A stretch of DNA of 64,000 nucleotides from Sindora glabra (taxonomy: Eukaryota > Streptophyta > Magnoliopsida > Fabales > Fabaceae). Location of the stretch: NCBI GenBank assembly GCA_020226215.1, contig CM035230.1:5045501-5109500 (forward strand), given 5' to 3'. Positions 12,230 to 25,195 of this stretch are shown here, piece after piece. How positions within the stretch are numbered: position 1 is the stretch's first letter; each line of letters starts with the position of its first letter. Below the pieces are notes generated by a model that saw only the letters and a list, made by a program, of their open reading frames with translations, was not told the origin of the DNA and ran no database searches. The position numbers and the translations under genes are program-made.

Positions 12230-12288
12230 GATATTGAATTGAATAAAAAATAGTTATATGACATTATTGAGATGAGAAAGTAAGATAT
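12230..12288 (+). other. Short flank between CACTA and gypsy element
   Basis: This is 59 bp of target DNA ending in gatat (12284-12288), the left copy of the target duplication of the element that follows. Its continuation is at 34251. Confidence 0.55.
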
Positions 12289-15091
12289 TGTCATGACTCA
12301 TCTCATAACTATCATGACTAGTGTAAAGATACCTGATTAGTACTAATACACTGAATAGGTATCTTTAGAAGCCTTTATAGTATTTTGATATCTTTATTAA
12401 ACTAACATTATCTAAGGATGTTGATGTGAAGACTTAAAACACAAAACTATATTCATTAAAAGTTTTAAGGTTTAATACATAAACATACATATATATACAT
12501 CCAAAGAATGTTCATATGGAAACATAATTTACATAATACATTAGATAACACTGACCTTTAGTTTGATCTATTGGGGGTCCCATTCCTTTGGATCTATCTC
12601 TATAGAGGAAGATAAAACCTTATTATTAGTAGAGCTTTTGAGTGGAGGTACTTGATAAAATGGATGTAGTATAATAGAATTAGACTCTAAGTTTGTCCTT
12701 ATAAGTATTTCTTTATAATCTACTCTTATATTTACAGGAGTATATTGTACTATATATTAGAACAATATCCCATAGGTACCATAGGGAGATTGGAAGAGCC
12801 TAAGGTACCATTAGGAGATTGGAAGAGCCTAATGTAAGTATTAATTTGCACCATTGGATCCATGATCAATACCTACAAATGAAGTCAACAAAAGGGGTGA
12901 GTATAAAATATACTCAGTGAATGGCTACTCATTACCTTATTTGGAAGGGTTCCTAGCATGAAAAGTTAACCTTTCATTTACATGTAATTATTATTTAGTA
13001 TCTTATGAAGAAATTTTCTTATGTATATCATTGGTGCATGTTACTATAAAAATAATAATGGTAGGTATACAAATTTTACCTTTATATCTTCAATCTAACC
13101 ATATCTCTCACCAATCTAGGTGTAAAGTTACTAATCTTTTTCCTTTACTACTAAGCCTCTCTTTCTCTAAAAAGGATGTTATATCTCCTTCTCATAATTT
13201 ACAATAAATAGTAATGGAATGTTAAAATATTAATCATTGAATTTATTCAAATAATTATGACTAAATACCAATCATGCCATAAATATTTTATGTAATTTGT
13301 CATTTTTTTCATATATATCTTCATCCTTTATTAAGATTGATTCTTCGATCCTATCAAGAATGACATCTCTTAGCCATGTGAATGACTTCCTAAGTTTTTG
13401 TTATTGTTGACAACATTTTTTACAACATTTACTAACATTCTACTTGTTAAAAATTAGGGGTTCATATCATTGTTTAGAACCTTATAAGCTATAAAAGAAT
13501 TCTATAATTTATCAAAATTTTATCTCACATTTCTAATACATTAATAAGCATGAAACACCATTCATTTCACGAGTTTTGTAGCCTCGGATTATTGTTCACA
13601 CGGGAATACAATAAGGCTTCTAGAATAGAATAGCTAGTGAACACTTGTAATTCAAGCTACTTTTCATCATTCAAATGGAAATTAGTTGCTTCCAAAAATT
13701 GCAAATACATTCTTAGAATGTGGAATAAAGAATAACTTGATTGTTGTATAATAAATTTCTCAACTTGCTAATGTACTAAAGGCATCAACTTAGAGCTACC
13801 AAATTCGAATAACACTAGAAATATAAAAATAAAACTATCATTTAGGAAACTAACTCAACTCCATTTGCCACCAAATTTAGACATAAGATTCCTAAGATAT
13901 CATATCTAGAAAGTTTCATAATTTTTCTCAATTATTTGATACTTCAAATAATTTCAAATCTAAGACCTTATAAAATAGGGTTCTGAAATTGGCAAATTTT
14001 AGTATTTCATCTATAACTTTATTTTTCGTGTATCTAGAAATTTCAAAAATTTCTAACCTATATATACATTAGTTGACCAAAACCTTTGTTTAGCATTACT
14101 TGGGAAAGTTGTTTTCATTCCAACTGATTTTGATAACTTCATCTTTCCTAAACAAATTTTATGAATCCTTTTACCATCATTCTCCACATTAATATACTAT
14201 GATCATTCCATCTTTTTATCATCTAGAAGGCTTCAAAGATAAACCCATACACCAACTTATGAAAAATGGTATCTATAGAAACATAACTCAGTAACATCAT
14301 CAATTTTCTTTGAGATAACACTAAAATAAGAAAAAGTTACCACTTACCTTTTTATATTTACTGAAAGCTTGAATCCTCACTTGATTCTCCTTTTCTTCTT
14401 ATAGTTTGGCTAGCCAAAGAAGCAAAATTTTTGCTTTATAAATGGCTAACTGCTTTACACACATACACACATATAAACATAAAACCCTAATAAAAAAGTT
14501 TAATTTATAATTATCATTTATTTATTTTTGAGAAAAATCTTGGACAAGTGGATGATGGTTTTGCACATCCAAATGGCCTTGGATGATTCGATAATAATTA
14601 CTCTAAATCCAATAAAAATAAGCCACATTAAAAGAGTAAATAAGGTTTATTACAAATTAGCCCTAATTTTTCTCGTCTTGCATTTTTAAACCTAGCATTT
14701 GGGCCTTCATTTTTGAACTTTTACTAAAAAATTTAATTCTCAAAAGTTTTAAATTTAATCCATTTGATTTTTAAATCAATTTCTCACTTTTCAGTTTACT
14801 CGGGTTTTAGAATTCCAATAAATTCCTACATTAATTTTTTAAAACTTATTATTAGATTTTTAGTTAAATTTTGATTCATTTTGATTCCTAATAAAAATTT
14901 CATAAAAGGTCTAGTTGGGTTCACATCTAAGTTACTTTTATACTTTTCTTGAATTTCACCTGCTTTCCTACCAGGTTTTCTAATTCAAGTGCTTTTTAAT
15001 AAAATTCCTATTTCAAATTTTTACTTCACCTAGGGTAGTTTTTAAAGAAAAATCCTATCTAAACTTTCTTATCCTATTTTGAGATATTACA
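12289..15091 (-). mobile_element. 3' LTR of the minus-strand gypsy element (2803 bp)
   Basis: On the minus strand it starts TGTAATATCTC (15091) and ends ..GAGTCATGACA (12289). It aligns over its length with 20025-20985 plus 32698-34250, and with 20986-32697 after removing inserts. It carries a 28-29-bp local duplication (12773-12800 and 12801-12829, core gagattggaagagcc) that the other copies lack. A CA-rich microsatellite seed lies at 14458-14475. No ORF is present. Confidence 0.85.
12773..12829 (-). repeat. LTR-private tandem duplication (28-29 bp x2)
   Basis: Two nearly identical copies of a unit containing aggtaccat and gagattggaagagcc. The homologous site at about 20512-20540 has only one copy, so the duplication arose after insertion of this element. 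Confidence 0.8.
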
Positions 15092-15107
15092 AGCTCTCCT
15101 CCTTCAA
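15092..15107 (-). other. Polypurine tract
   Basis: The minus strand reads cttgaaggaggagagct immediately before the LTR start TGTAATATC. Position, orientation and purine content are those of a plus-strand priming tract of a gypsy element and support the LTR boundary at 15091. Confidence 0.8.
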
Positions 15108-15269
15108 GAAAATTTATCCTCAAGTTTTCCAAAAATTACATATTGATACAAAAAAATGTTAATAGACCATATGATGGTTTCATATAGAAAACTTACCAAA
15201 TAAGGTTAGGTACTTTTCTTTCATGTCCTTTTCTAATTCTTATGTTGCCTCTTGAATTTTATGTTTTTC

Positions 15270-15593
15270 CTATATTACTTTTGCCATTGGAATTTCCTTG
15301 AATTGTAATTTCTTTATTTGTTGATCAATGATTCGTATAGCTTGTTCTTCATATATCAATTTTTGATCTAATTCTATCAGTATTTCTTTCAACATATAAG
15401 ATCCAGTCGATATATAATTCTTTAACATAGATATATGGAAAACCAAATGTATCATTTTCATGTCTTCCAATAGTTCTAGTTGATAAGTAACATTTCTAAC
15501 TTGCTCACTAGTTTTATAGGGACCTACATATTTAAATGCTAATTTTCTCTTTTTGCCAAATCTCATTACCTTTTTTATAAAAGCATCTTTCAA
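15270..15593 (-). pseudogene. Integrase C-terminal fragment (107 codons open)
   Basis: The open frame contains VMRFGKKRKLAFKYVGPYKT, LVFHISMLKNYI and YEEQAIRIIDQQIKKL. These are the signature C-terminal blocks of chromovirus-type (Del/Tekay) integrases: the GPF/Y-like module (here GPYKT), the VFHVSMLKKY block, and the EEEPVxILDxxxxxLR region at the chromodomain-like tail. It is the longest intact piece of integrase in this element. The initial Met is only the first ATG in a relic frame. The catalytic core upstream (higher coordinates) is broken. Confidence 0.85.
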
Positions 15594-18071
15594 AAATACT
15601 TGATCACTTCCTTGAAATTCTAATGTTCTATGTCTATTGTTTGTATAAGATTTATGTTAACTTTAAGCTACTTGTAATCTTTCTTTAATTAGTTAAACCT
15701 TATTGATAGCATCTTCAATAAGATCAAGATTGATCATTTTTGGTTTTTCTAATTCAAACCACCTAATAGGTGACTTGTATTTCCTACTATATAGTGCCTT
15801 AAATGGAGCCATCTTTATATTGGTATGATAGCTATTATTATAAGAAAATTCCATTAATGGTAGTTATTTATCCTAGTTTCCTTTGAATTCAATTACATAT
15901 GCTCTGAGCATATTTTGCTGTGTCTAAATCATTTTTTCTTTCTGCCTATTTATCTAAGAATGGAATGTTGCACTAAATAATAATTAAGTTTGTAGCATTT
16001 CTTAGAATTCCGCTAAAATCGAGATATGAATTGTAATCCTCAATCTAAAATAATTATGAATGGCACACCATTCAATGGAATGATTTTATCTATACAGAGT
16101 TGAATGTATTACGATGTAGTGTACGTTGTCTTCACTAGTATGAAATGCATAGACTTTGTGAAATAGTCAATGATCACCCAAATGAAATCATGTCCCTTAC
16201 TCATTCATGGTAATCTAATTATGAAATCCATTATAATGTTTTTTCACTTTCATTCGAGAATATAAATATTCTAATAAAGACCTGTTAGGCATTGATGCTC
16301 TGCCTTCACTTATTAATAAGTTAGACATCTAATTATATAATCTCGCACATCCTTCTTCATTCCATGCCACCAATATAAATTCTTCAAATCCTAATACATT
16401 TTTATTGCACAAGGATGCATTGTATAAAATGATTTATAAGCCTTGCTCAATACTTCATGCCTTAAAGCTATAGGCACTCATAATTGATTTCTATTTCTTA
16501 TTACTCCTTCTTCATTTATTATTAAATTAGTTTCTACCTCATTCATAGCCTTGTTCTTCAATTGCTTATACTAAAAATTTTCTTTCTGAGCTACTTTAAC
16601 CCCATCCATTATAGTAGAATGTATTGTCATACAAGCTAATTTTACTTTTCTATCACCTTCTAACTTTTTCTTCCCCTTATTTTTAAGAGCTTTTCAACTT
16701 AAGACATTTATAATTACAGTAGCTTTACCCGGATGATAGTGAATAAAGCAAACATAATCTTTTACAAACTCCATCCACTTTCTTTGTCTCATATTAAGCT
16801 CCTTCTATTCGAAAATATATTTAAGGCTCTTATAATCTATATGAATTTCACAAGTAGCCTAATACAAATAATGTCCCTATATCTTTAAGGTAAATACTAT
16901 CGCTGCCATTTCCAAATTGTAAGTAGGATAATTCATCTCATGTTTCTTCAATTAACAAGATGTGTAGGCTACTACCCTTCCTTGCTACATCAATATGCAT
17001 CCTAGTCCCACTCTAGATGCATCACAATACATCTTATATCCTTCTACACTTTTAGGCAATGCCAACATTAGAGCAAAAGTAAGATATTCTTTCAATCTTT
17101 GGAAACTTCTTTCATAATCATCATTCCACACAAATTTTACTTTTTTTATAAGTCAATCTTGTTAAAGTTGTGGCTATCTTTGAAAAATCCTTTACAAATC
17201 TTCTATAGTATCCAACCAACCTAAAAAAGCTGCATATTTCTATCATTGAGAAAGGTTGCAACCATGTGAGCATAACCTTAATCTTTTAGGGATCTACTTA
17301 TATTCCTTCTTGTGACACTATATGACCTAAGAAATGCACCTTCTTTATCCAAAATTCACATTAAAAGAATTTAGCATATAACTTATGCTTTTGTAGTGTT
17401 AGCAATGTGATTTTTAAATATTAGGCATGTTCTTCCTCATTTTTGGAATATACTAAAATATCATCAATAAACATAATAATGATTTTATCGAAGAAAAGTT
17501 TAAAAATGTTATTCTCATAATGCTGCAGGAGTATAAGTTAATCCAAACAACCTAACCAAAAACTCATAATATCCATAATGAGTTTGGAATTTTATTTTTG
17601 GAATATCTTCTTTCCACTTCTTCAGCTAATGATAATAAGATCCTAAGTTAATCTTCAAAAAATATTGAAAACTTTGTAATTGATCCAAAAAACCATCAAT
17701 TCTTGATAAAGGGTATTTATTCTTAATAGTAACTTAATTTGGCTACTAATAATCAATACACAATCCCAATGATCCTTCCTTCTTTTTTACAAATAACATT
17801 GATGCTCCCTATGTTGATGTATTAAGCTGTATAAAACCCTTATCTAGTAGATCTTCAATTACTTCTTTAATTCTTTTAATTCTGCTAGTGCCATTTTATG
17901 AGGAGCAATGGATATTGGGTCTATTCTAGGAATGGTTTTAATTGTAAATTTAATTTCCTAACCTTGTGGCAATCCAAGTAAATCATTCAAAAAAATATCA
18001 AGAAATTTTTTTACTACAAGAAATTAATCCATTGTTACTTTTTCTTTTTCAGCTTCTTTTATGGAAACTAT

Positions 18072-18548
18072 CTACACAACACATCTTTTATTTACTAACT
18101 TCTTAACTTTTATACATAACACAAAAGTAGGCATTCTTGCCTTCTTTTCATCTTGAAAGATTTGGACTTCGCCTTCTCCCATTTGATACACAACTATTTT
18201 ATAATAACAATCCACATAAGTATGGTACTTTAATAAGCAATCTATCCCCAGAATTATATCATAATTTATTATTTCCAACACAATTAAATTAATTGAAGTT
18301 AGGTGATTATCTATGCAGATTAAACAATTATTGATGCCATGAATTATTAATATCATTTCACCTACTAGTGTATTTGCCACTAAAGGTTCATCTAGCTCAT
18401 CTAATAGTTTTAATAATTTTGTCACTAAATTTCTAGATATGAATGAATGTGTAGTGTTAGGATTAAATAATACTTTTATAGGAAAGATTTTAATTAATAT
18501 TGTACATATCACCACTATGTTAGAGGCTTGAGCTTCTTGGCACATCAT
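18072..18548 (-). pseudogene. Retropepsin-like protease fragment with damaged active site
   Basis: An aspartic protease domain of a gypsy polyprotein, open for 158 codons. The active-site block reads LFNPNTTHSFIS where the family has LFD(S/P)GATHSFIS: the catalytic Asp is Asn, Gly is Asn and Ala is Thr, all explained by G-to-A changes on the coding strand. Further on YDIILGIDCLLKYHTYVDC matches the family's FDVILGMDWLxxxxAxIDC block. The domain is recognisable but catalytically dead. Confidence 0.85.
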
Positions 18549-20009
18549 GGCATATATCTAAGCTTGTGTTCTAACTAATTCCTTCCTTATGTTATTCTTT
18601 CTTGATGCTATTGATGGTTTCATTAAGGTTGTATTCTAAGTGATTCATGTGCCAATGGTCATGACATTACTTCCTTGTTGAATAATTAGGCCTTCAAATG
18701 CTTGATGCCCCATTCATCGATATCTAAAGCAAAATCCACACTGTTTAAAGTGACTAATGTTACAATGTGGGCACCAAGAGGGTCTATTGGGTAGTGGGAG
18801 AAATGGATAAGCTTGATTGGAAATGTTAAAGCTATTTCCAAATTTGCTATAAAAAACTCTCCTTGAAAGTCTTCTTTGATTAGCTTTACTCTTGCTAGCC
18901 TGCTTATTCTTAATTATCACATTCTAGGTGGTTGCCTTTTTCACAATATCTTTACTGCTCTTTTCCTGAAATTTATGCTTCCTTTTTCCTTATAAAGTCA
19001 TTTCTTATTTTTATCTTTCTTTAGCACGTAGTTCTACCTTGATCGATTGATCCAAGGCTTGCTTATATGTTGTATTATCATAGACATCTACTCTATCATA
19101 AAAATAATTTCAAAAATCGTGCACAAATTAACTTACCTTTACTTTCTCAATAGGCACCGAATGTTCTACATATTGAGATAACCAAGTGAATTGGGCATCA
19201 TATTATGCCACTGTCATGGATCTCTAAGTTAGTTTTTCAAATTCACAAGCCTCGGCTTAGCACTTAGGGGTAAAAATCTATCTATAAGCTCTATTGAAAT
19301 TGCAACTAACTAATAGGTTCACCAGCAATAATTATAGGTTTAATGTTATGGACATGTTAAAAATGAGCAACATCCTCCAATTGGTAGCCCACTAATTCCA
19401 CCATCATATGTTCATCATATCTTATCAATCTACAAGCCCTTTCTATTTGATCTATAAATTGATAAAAGTCCACTATAGGATTTGCACTGTTATATTTTAT
19501 AAGGTTTATTTTTTGAAATTCATGCACTATTTGTAGTCTTTCTCTCAAAGGCAAAAGTGGACTTTGTTGTCTAACTGGTGACAGTACTAGGGGGTGGAAC
19601 ATGTATGTTTAAGGGTGGAACATGTGGGTTTTTGTTTTGTTTCCAAGATCTTTGTAGGGTTCACCATAACCTTACAGCCTATGTCAAATTTTCAAGCTAT
19701 TCTTGTTCTACCATTGGAAGGTTTTCTAGGGGTACATTTACGGATGCATCATTTTTTTATATTTTCAAATGTGCTTTAGTACTCATCAAGGCATTCTAGG
19801 CTAAATTTGTCTCTTCTTAACCATAATTCTATAAAAGAAAGACTTTAATTTTCAAATGTTAATTCTAAAGAAAAAGTAAATAAATAACTATAATTTTCAT
19901 GGATTTATGGCGATTAGTACGCGTTCTATCATGAACTTTCAAGAATTTCCATGATCTAACTAGGCCCTTATGACCTTATTATAAAAGATTATTAATATCT
20001 ACAATCATG

Positions 20010-20022
20010 CTCCAATACTAAC
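20010..20022 (-). other. Primer-binding site of the minus-strand gypsy element
   Basis: The minus strand reads ttagtattggagc just inside the right LTR, against the initiator Met site TGGTATCAGAGC; differences are transitions. The following bases (atgattgtag) resemble the usual extension. Fixes orientation and the inner LTR boundary at 20025. Confidence 0.75.
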
Positions 20023-20024
20023 TT

Positions 20025-20985
20025 TATCATGACCTATCTCACGGTTGTCGTGATTGACATAAAGGTATCTAATTAGTACTAACATATTAAATAGATATCT
20101 CTATAAGACTTCATGGTATCTTCATATCTTTATTAAACTAACATTATTAGAGGACACATATCTTAAGACTCAAAACACAAAACTATATTCATTAAAAGTT
20201 CTCAAGTTTAATACATACATAAACACATATATACATCTAAAGATTGTTCATATGGAAACATAATTTACATAGCACATTAGATAACACTGACCCTCAGTTG
20301 GATCCATTAGGGTCCCATTCCTTTAGATCTGTCTCTACAGAGGAAGATAAAACCTCATTACTAGTGGAGCTTTTAGGTGGAGGTACTCGATAAAATGGAT
20401 GTATTATAATAGGATTAAACTCTAAGTGTATCCTTCTAAGTGTTACTTCATAATCTACTCTTGCATTTACAAGAGTAAATTGTACTACATATCAAAATAA
20501 TATCTCATTTGTACTATAGGGAGACTGGAAGAACCTAATGCAAGTATCGATTGTACCATTGAATCCATGTTTAATACCTATAAATTAAGTCAACAAAAAA
20601 AGTGAGTACAAAATATACTCAATGAATGGCTACTCATCACCTTATTTGGAAAGGGTGTTTGTCATAAAAAATTAACTTTTGGTTATGTGTAATTATTATT
20701 TAATGTCTTATGAAGAAGTTTTCTTATGTATATCATCTATGTATGTTACTATAAAAAATGACAATGGTAGCTATAAAAGTTTTACCTTATATATTTAGTC
20801 TACCCCTATCCCTGCCACCCTAGGCATAAAGCCATTAACTTTTTTCTTCTACTATTAACCATGCCTCTCCTTCTGTGCGAAAGATGTTATATCTCCCTTT
20901 CACAATTTACAATAAACAATAATGGAATGTTAATTCTCTGCAAAAGATGTTATATCTCCCTTTTATTAAGATTGATTCTTCTATT
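20025..20985 (-). mobile_element. 5' LTR of the gypsy element, left part
   Basis: Aligns throughout with 12289-13335. It stops inside the phrase attgattctt, where a second LTR begins at 20986. The remainder of this LTR resumes at about 32698. Confidence 0.85.
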
Positions 20986-23041
20986 TATCATAACCCTTTT
21001 TACGGTTATCGTGATTGGCATAAAGATACCTAATTTGTGCCAATATTCTAAATAAATATCTTTACAAGCTTTTATTTGATTAAGATATTCTTAACAAATT
21101 GGTATTATTTGAAGAAGCAGACATCTATACTTAGAAAATAAAACTATATAAATTATAAGATATGAAGTTATATATACATACATCAAAATTTATTTATATG
21201 GAAATATAATTTACATAATACATATTAGATGCTAAAACTTCCTAATTAGATCCATTGAGGTTCCACTCCTTTGGATTTGATTCTACAAAAGAAGAGTGAG
21301 TACCATTATTGGTTGAACTTTCAAGTAGGGAAATTTGATGAAAAGGATGTTTTATAATAGGACTGGAATCTAGATTTACCTACTTAATTTCTATCTTATA
21401 GTATTGTAACATCTCTAAAAGAAATAAAGAAATTTAGAAAGAAAATATTAATTACAAAACCTCCTAAGTAGTTAATCGAATATCATAATCAAGCGAGTTT
21501 TTAGTACATTATAGAGAAAATTAGGATATATGCCTAACTAGAATTTTTATAAGAAATTTTTTAAGGACTAATATAAATAAAAAAGAGTTAGAAATAACAA
21601 AAGGAACCATTAGAAGAGAATCTATTGTATTTTAGCCCAGTAGTTTTATTTTGTTTTAGGTTCATTAGGCTTGGTTTTTGAAGGCCTAAACTGAGTTCTA
21701 GAAGAGTTTACACATGAAGCAAGCTCCCAAAGGAAGTTAGGACATAAATGCCATTAAGTGAAAAGTTAAGGATGCTTTTGGAAATATAGGTAAAAATTGT
21801 AATTTCTTTAAATTTAATTGGCCCAAAAATGATAAAATGGTAGAGGAGACAACAAGGCATCACAACCATACCTAGCCATGTTTATTATTTTATTTTTAAT
21901 TAAAATTAAAATAGGGAAAAATTAGCAAATGTTGATTGGTTAGAAAGTTAAATATAAAAGGATGTTTGGCCAAAATTCAAGAAAAATTTTAGCCATTCTT
22001 CCTCAAAACAACCATGGGTTTTAGGAGAGTTGAAGAGAAAGTTTTTCACCCTTTAAACAAATGCTAAGAAGTTTAAAAAATTCTTCGCAAATGATTGCTA
22101 CTTTTAGAAACGTGAGAAAGAACATAGGAAAGTAAGAAGAGAAAGTGAGTAGAGTTCTCCTTCATCCCTTAAAAATTTGATTTTAAGCATTTTTAGGTCA
22201 ATTATGTTGTTAGATCATAATTTGGATTTTATGGGAATTTTTTGAAAAAATTTAGATATTTCTAAGATGAATTTTCATGAACATAGGTGAATTGAACTCA
22301 AAATAGAGGACTAGGTTTTGTGCCTTGTGTTTTTAGGAATTTTTACCAAATTATTAATGGTTAAAAATTGTGAAAAGAATATGTTTTGGAAACTTTAAGA
22401 TGTTAGGAAACTAAAGGCATAAATCTTGTTGAAATTGGAATTGTCTTGAATACTAAAAAAGCCTAATTTTAGAAGTAGCTCTAGTACTATTAAAAAATAG
22501 TAATAGTAGATGGATGAATTTTATGAAAAAAAACTATGAGATCTTGATTTAATAAAATCTTTCTTTGATTAAATAACATGTTGGCAACATGTATATTTAT
22601 TTGGAAATTTTTATAGATCATTTGGATATTTTAAAAATTCATTTTTGTGAACATTATTGGTGTTGCTTTTTTTTTACTACTATGAAATAGGGCTACATGA
22701 ACAGTCTCTAAGAAGTTTGAAATTGTGTCAAACAATTGATACTCTATAAGATGTATTGTTAACTATATTGTCCATTGGGGGATTTATAGAAATAATTTGA
22801 ATATCCAAAAGGAATTCATTGTAAAGATTGGCAACCTAATGGGATAGTATTTTTTTGTAAAACTCTTATGGTTAGTTAGTAATTGTTTGGCCACACCTAT
22901 GTTTGATCCTTATATGAATCAATATTATGCATTATGAGGTGCGATATGTGATAATGTGATATATGGTATGGGTATGATTTTATCCCTCGCAAAGAAAGAA
23001 TGCTATGATTTGATATGATATTACCTAAATTGAGTGGCAAT

Positions 23042-23069
23042 TTCTTCTTCTTCTTCTTCTTCTTCTTCT
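23042..23069. repeat. (TTC)n microsatellite
   Basis: About nine TTC units inside the solo LTR. Confidence 0.95.
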
Positions 23070-23388
23070 ATTGAAATTTTCATGAAAAGTTGAAGAAATT
23101 TGATGATTTGGTTATGTTGGAAAAGAAACTAATTTGTGAAATGGTTGGATTTAATTTTGATGATGTATAAATGCTAATATGAAGATATAGTATTAGTATT
23201 ATGATGTTGAAATGATTATGAAATGATTTGTAGGATCTTTCCTTAAAAAATTATTATAGGAAAATGTAAGGAGAAATTTTATCAAAGAGATGTTAAGGAT
23301 GTGTTTTTGTTTGCCTTTAGAGTCATGGTTAGAAATCTCTTTAAAGTTTCAATCCTTGGCATTTTAAGGTCATATTTAGTGTTAGGAT

Positions 23389-25195
23389 TGTTGGTGTATA
23401 TGTCTTAGGAGCCAATCATAAGATAATTGTAATAACGCATAATGTATTATTTTTTATTTTAGATAATGTAATTATTATATTTTATTTTATTTTTTACCTA
23501 ATTTATAACTAAATATAATAATTATCCCTAGAATAGTTTTACTATTCCTAAAATATTTCTAGTCGAGTATTATTGCGAAAGGGATAATAATACATAGAGA
23601 TAAATATGTATCATGATTAATGATTATGAATTATGGATATGTGATATCAAGTCAATACATGAGTATATTATTAAAGAACAAATGTACTGGACTGACTTGT
23701 TATGAGAAAGCTATATGGATTGACAAATGTCATTAGCTATTCTCATGTGACCATAGTGCAAGTAGCCTTTTGATCTAAAATTACTATGACTCCCTATATG
23801 AGAAGTCATACACTTTGATATTGTCTTATGTCACCTTTAATTAAGATGACGTATAGGGCATTAATTAGGTGTGTCATGAATCATGCAAAGGTATGTGAGC
23901 AATGTAGATGGAATTTTGTTCCTCTTATAGAGAAGGAATGGTATCCTTAGGCCCTTTGATTAAGTGAGACTAAGAAATATATGATCGTGCTTAAATGGAT
24001 CAATATGTGATATTAATCATTTGTTTAAGTTAGTCTACTCAGATTAAGAAATGTGGATCGAATATTGATAAGGACAACATATTCCATGCCTCTAGTTCAA
24101 TTTGAATATAATTACAAAAGGGACTATATTGTAAAGTGTTATTTACACATTAGGTGGATGTCAAATTACAAACATTCTTACTACTTAGATGGCAATGATA
24201 TATTGTTAGATACCGTTCACTGTCTATGCTCCATTAATAAGTCATTACTTAGATAAGGATGACACATTCCATGCCTCTAGTTCGATTTGGATATAATTAC
24301 AAAAGGGACTGTATTGTAAAGTGTTATTCACACATTAGGTGGATGTCAAATTACAAACATTCTTACTACTTAAATGACAATGATATATTGCTAGATACTG
24401 CTCACTGTCTATGCTCCATTAATAAGTCATTACCAATATAGTAAGAACTTACAAGGTCATACAAAAAAAATAAGAATGAGATAATAATTAATAAGATTTT
24501 AATAATTAATTGAATTTTAGTTATACTAAAATCCTATTAATTAAGCTTATTATTTAGTGCATATATATATTATCAAATTAATAATATATATATTCATGTA
24601 ACATATAGTATATTATGTTATATTATTTGATATTAAAGTAATATTAAATAATTATGTCAATTGATATTAAATAATTATATTATGGGAAAATATTATTATC
24701 TAATAATATTTAGTTATTAATAGTAAGGTAATATTAAATAACTAACGGATAAGCCCTATCTCTCTCCTCACTTTTACCATGATAGGGATAAGGTTTTAAT
24801 TTTTAAGTCAAATTAAAGGAGGGGTGGTTTCCTAGTTAGACTAGGAAAGTGATGTGTATAAGTTTTATAAAAACATGAAGATGTCATTTGTATGTAGAAG
24901 ATTAGATAATAAGCTGCCACTAAAATAACTTAAAAATGCACAAAACCCTAATCCCTTGTGAGAGAGATGTCTCCTGATAGATTCATGGGAGGTTAAGAGG
25001 TCATTATTCATTCCATGTGAATACCATAGAAGCACAATCTCTTGATTTTACTTGTGATTCGTGGACTACACTCTAAGAGTTAATCCTTATGATATTAATT
25101 TATGTCCCTATGCATAGATTCTGGGAAAGTTTCACACATATAATTTTTGAAAATCTATTTTGTGCTATGTTATATGATATATGTGAAAGCTAACA
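23389..25195. mobile_element. Copia-type solo LTR (1807 bp) with exact TSD AGGAT
   Basis: Starts tgttggtgtat and ends gctaaca, with short inverted ends TGTT../..AACA; flanked by aggat at 23384-23388 and 25196-25200. It interrupts sequence that continues smoothly on both sides as the surrounding gypsy LTR. A related fragment lies at 59163-59573. The copia assignment is from length and termini only. The 67- and 60-codon frames at 24053-24441 are two copies of a local duplication, not genes. Confidence 0.85.
24067..24436. repeat. 185-bp tandem duplication inside the copia solo LTR
   Basis: 24067-24251 and 24252-24436 are about 93-95% alike by eye (shared phrases attccatgcctctagttc and gtggatgtcaaattacaaac). 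The related fragment at 59163-59573 has a single diverged copy of this zone, so the duplication is private to this copy or its lineage. Confidence 0.9.

Larger units (their letters stand above)
15110..19794 (-). pseudogene. gag-pol polyprotein remnant of the gypsy element
   Basis: Encodes decayed capsid, protease, reverse transcriptase, RNase H and integrase, which would copy and insert the element. From the 5' side on the minus strand: gag matrix/capsid-like residues from about 19794 (best at 19602-19357, a Retrotrans_gag-like QFIDQIERACRLI stretch); a zinc-knuckle fragment with CPHCNISHFKQC (18920-18714); protease (18548-18072); RT with FIDD at 17471-17460 followed by ILVYS; RNase H around 16700-17100; integrase from about 16600 down to 15270. 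Frameshifts and stops separate every block, so no product is possible. Order PR-RT-RH-INT assigns it to Ty3/gypsy; the INT C-terminal tail suggests Del/Tekay. Confidence 0.85.

Noticed and set aside
24053..24441. Two near-identical 60-67-codon proteins in tandem
   Set aside because: Produced by the 185-bp duplication in a copia solo LTR; the LTR termini and target duplication explain the region.
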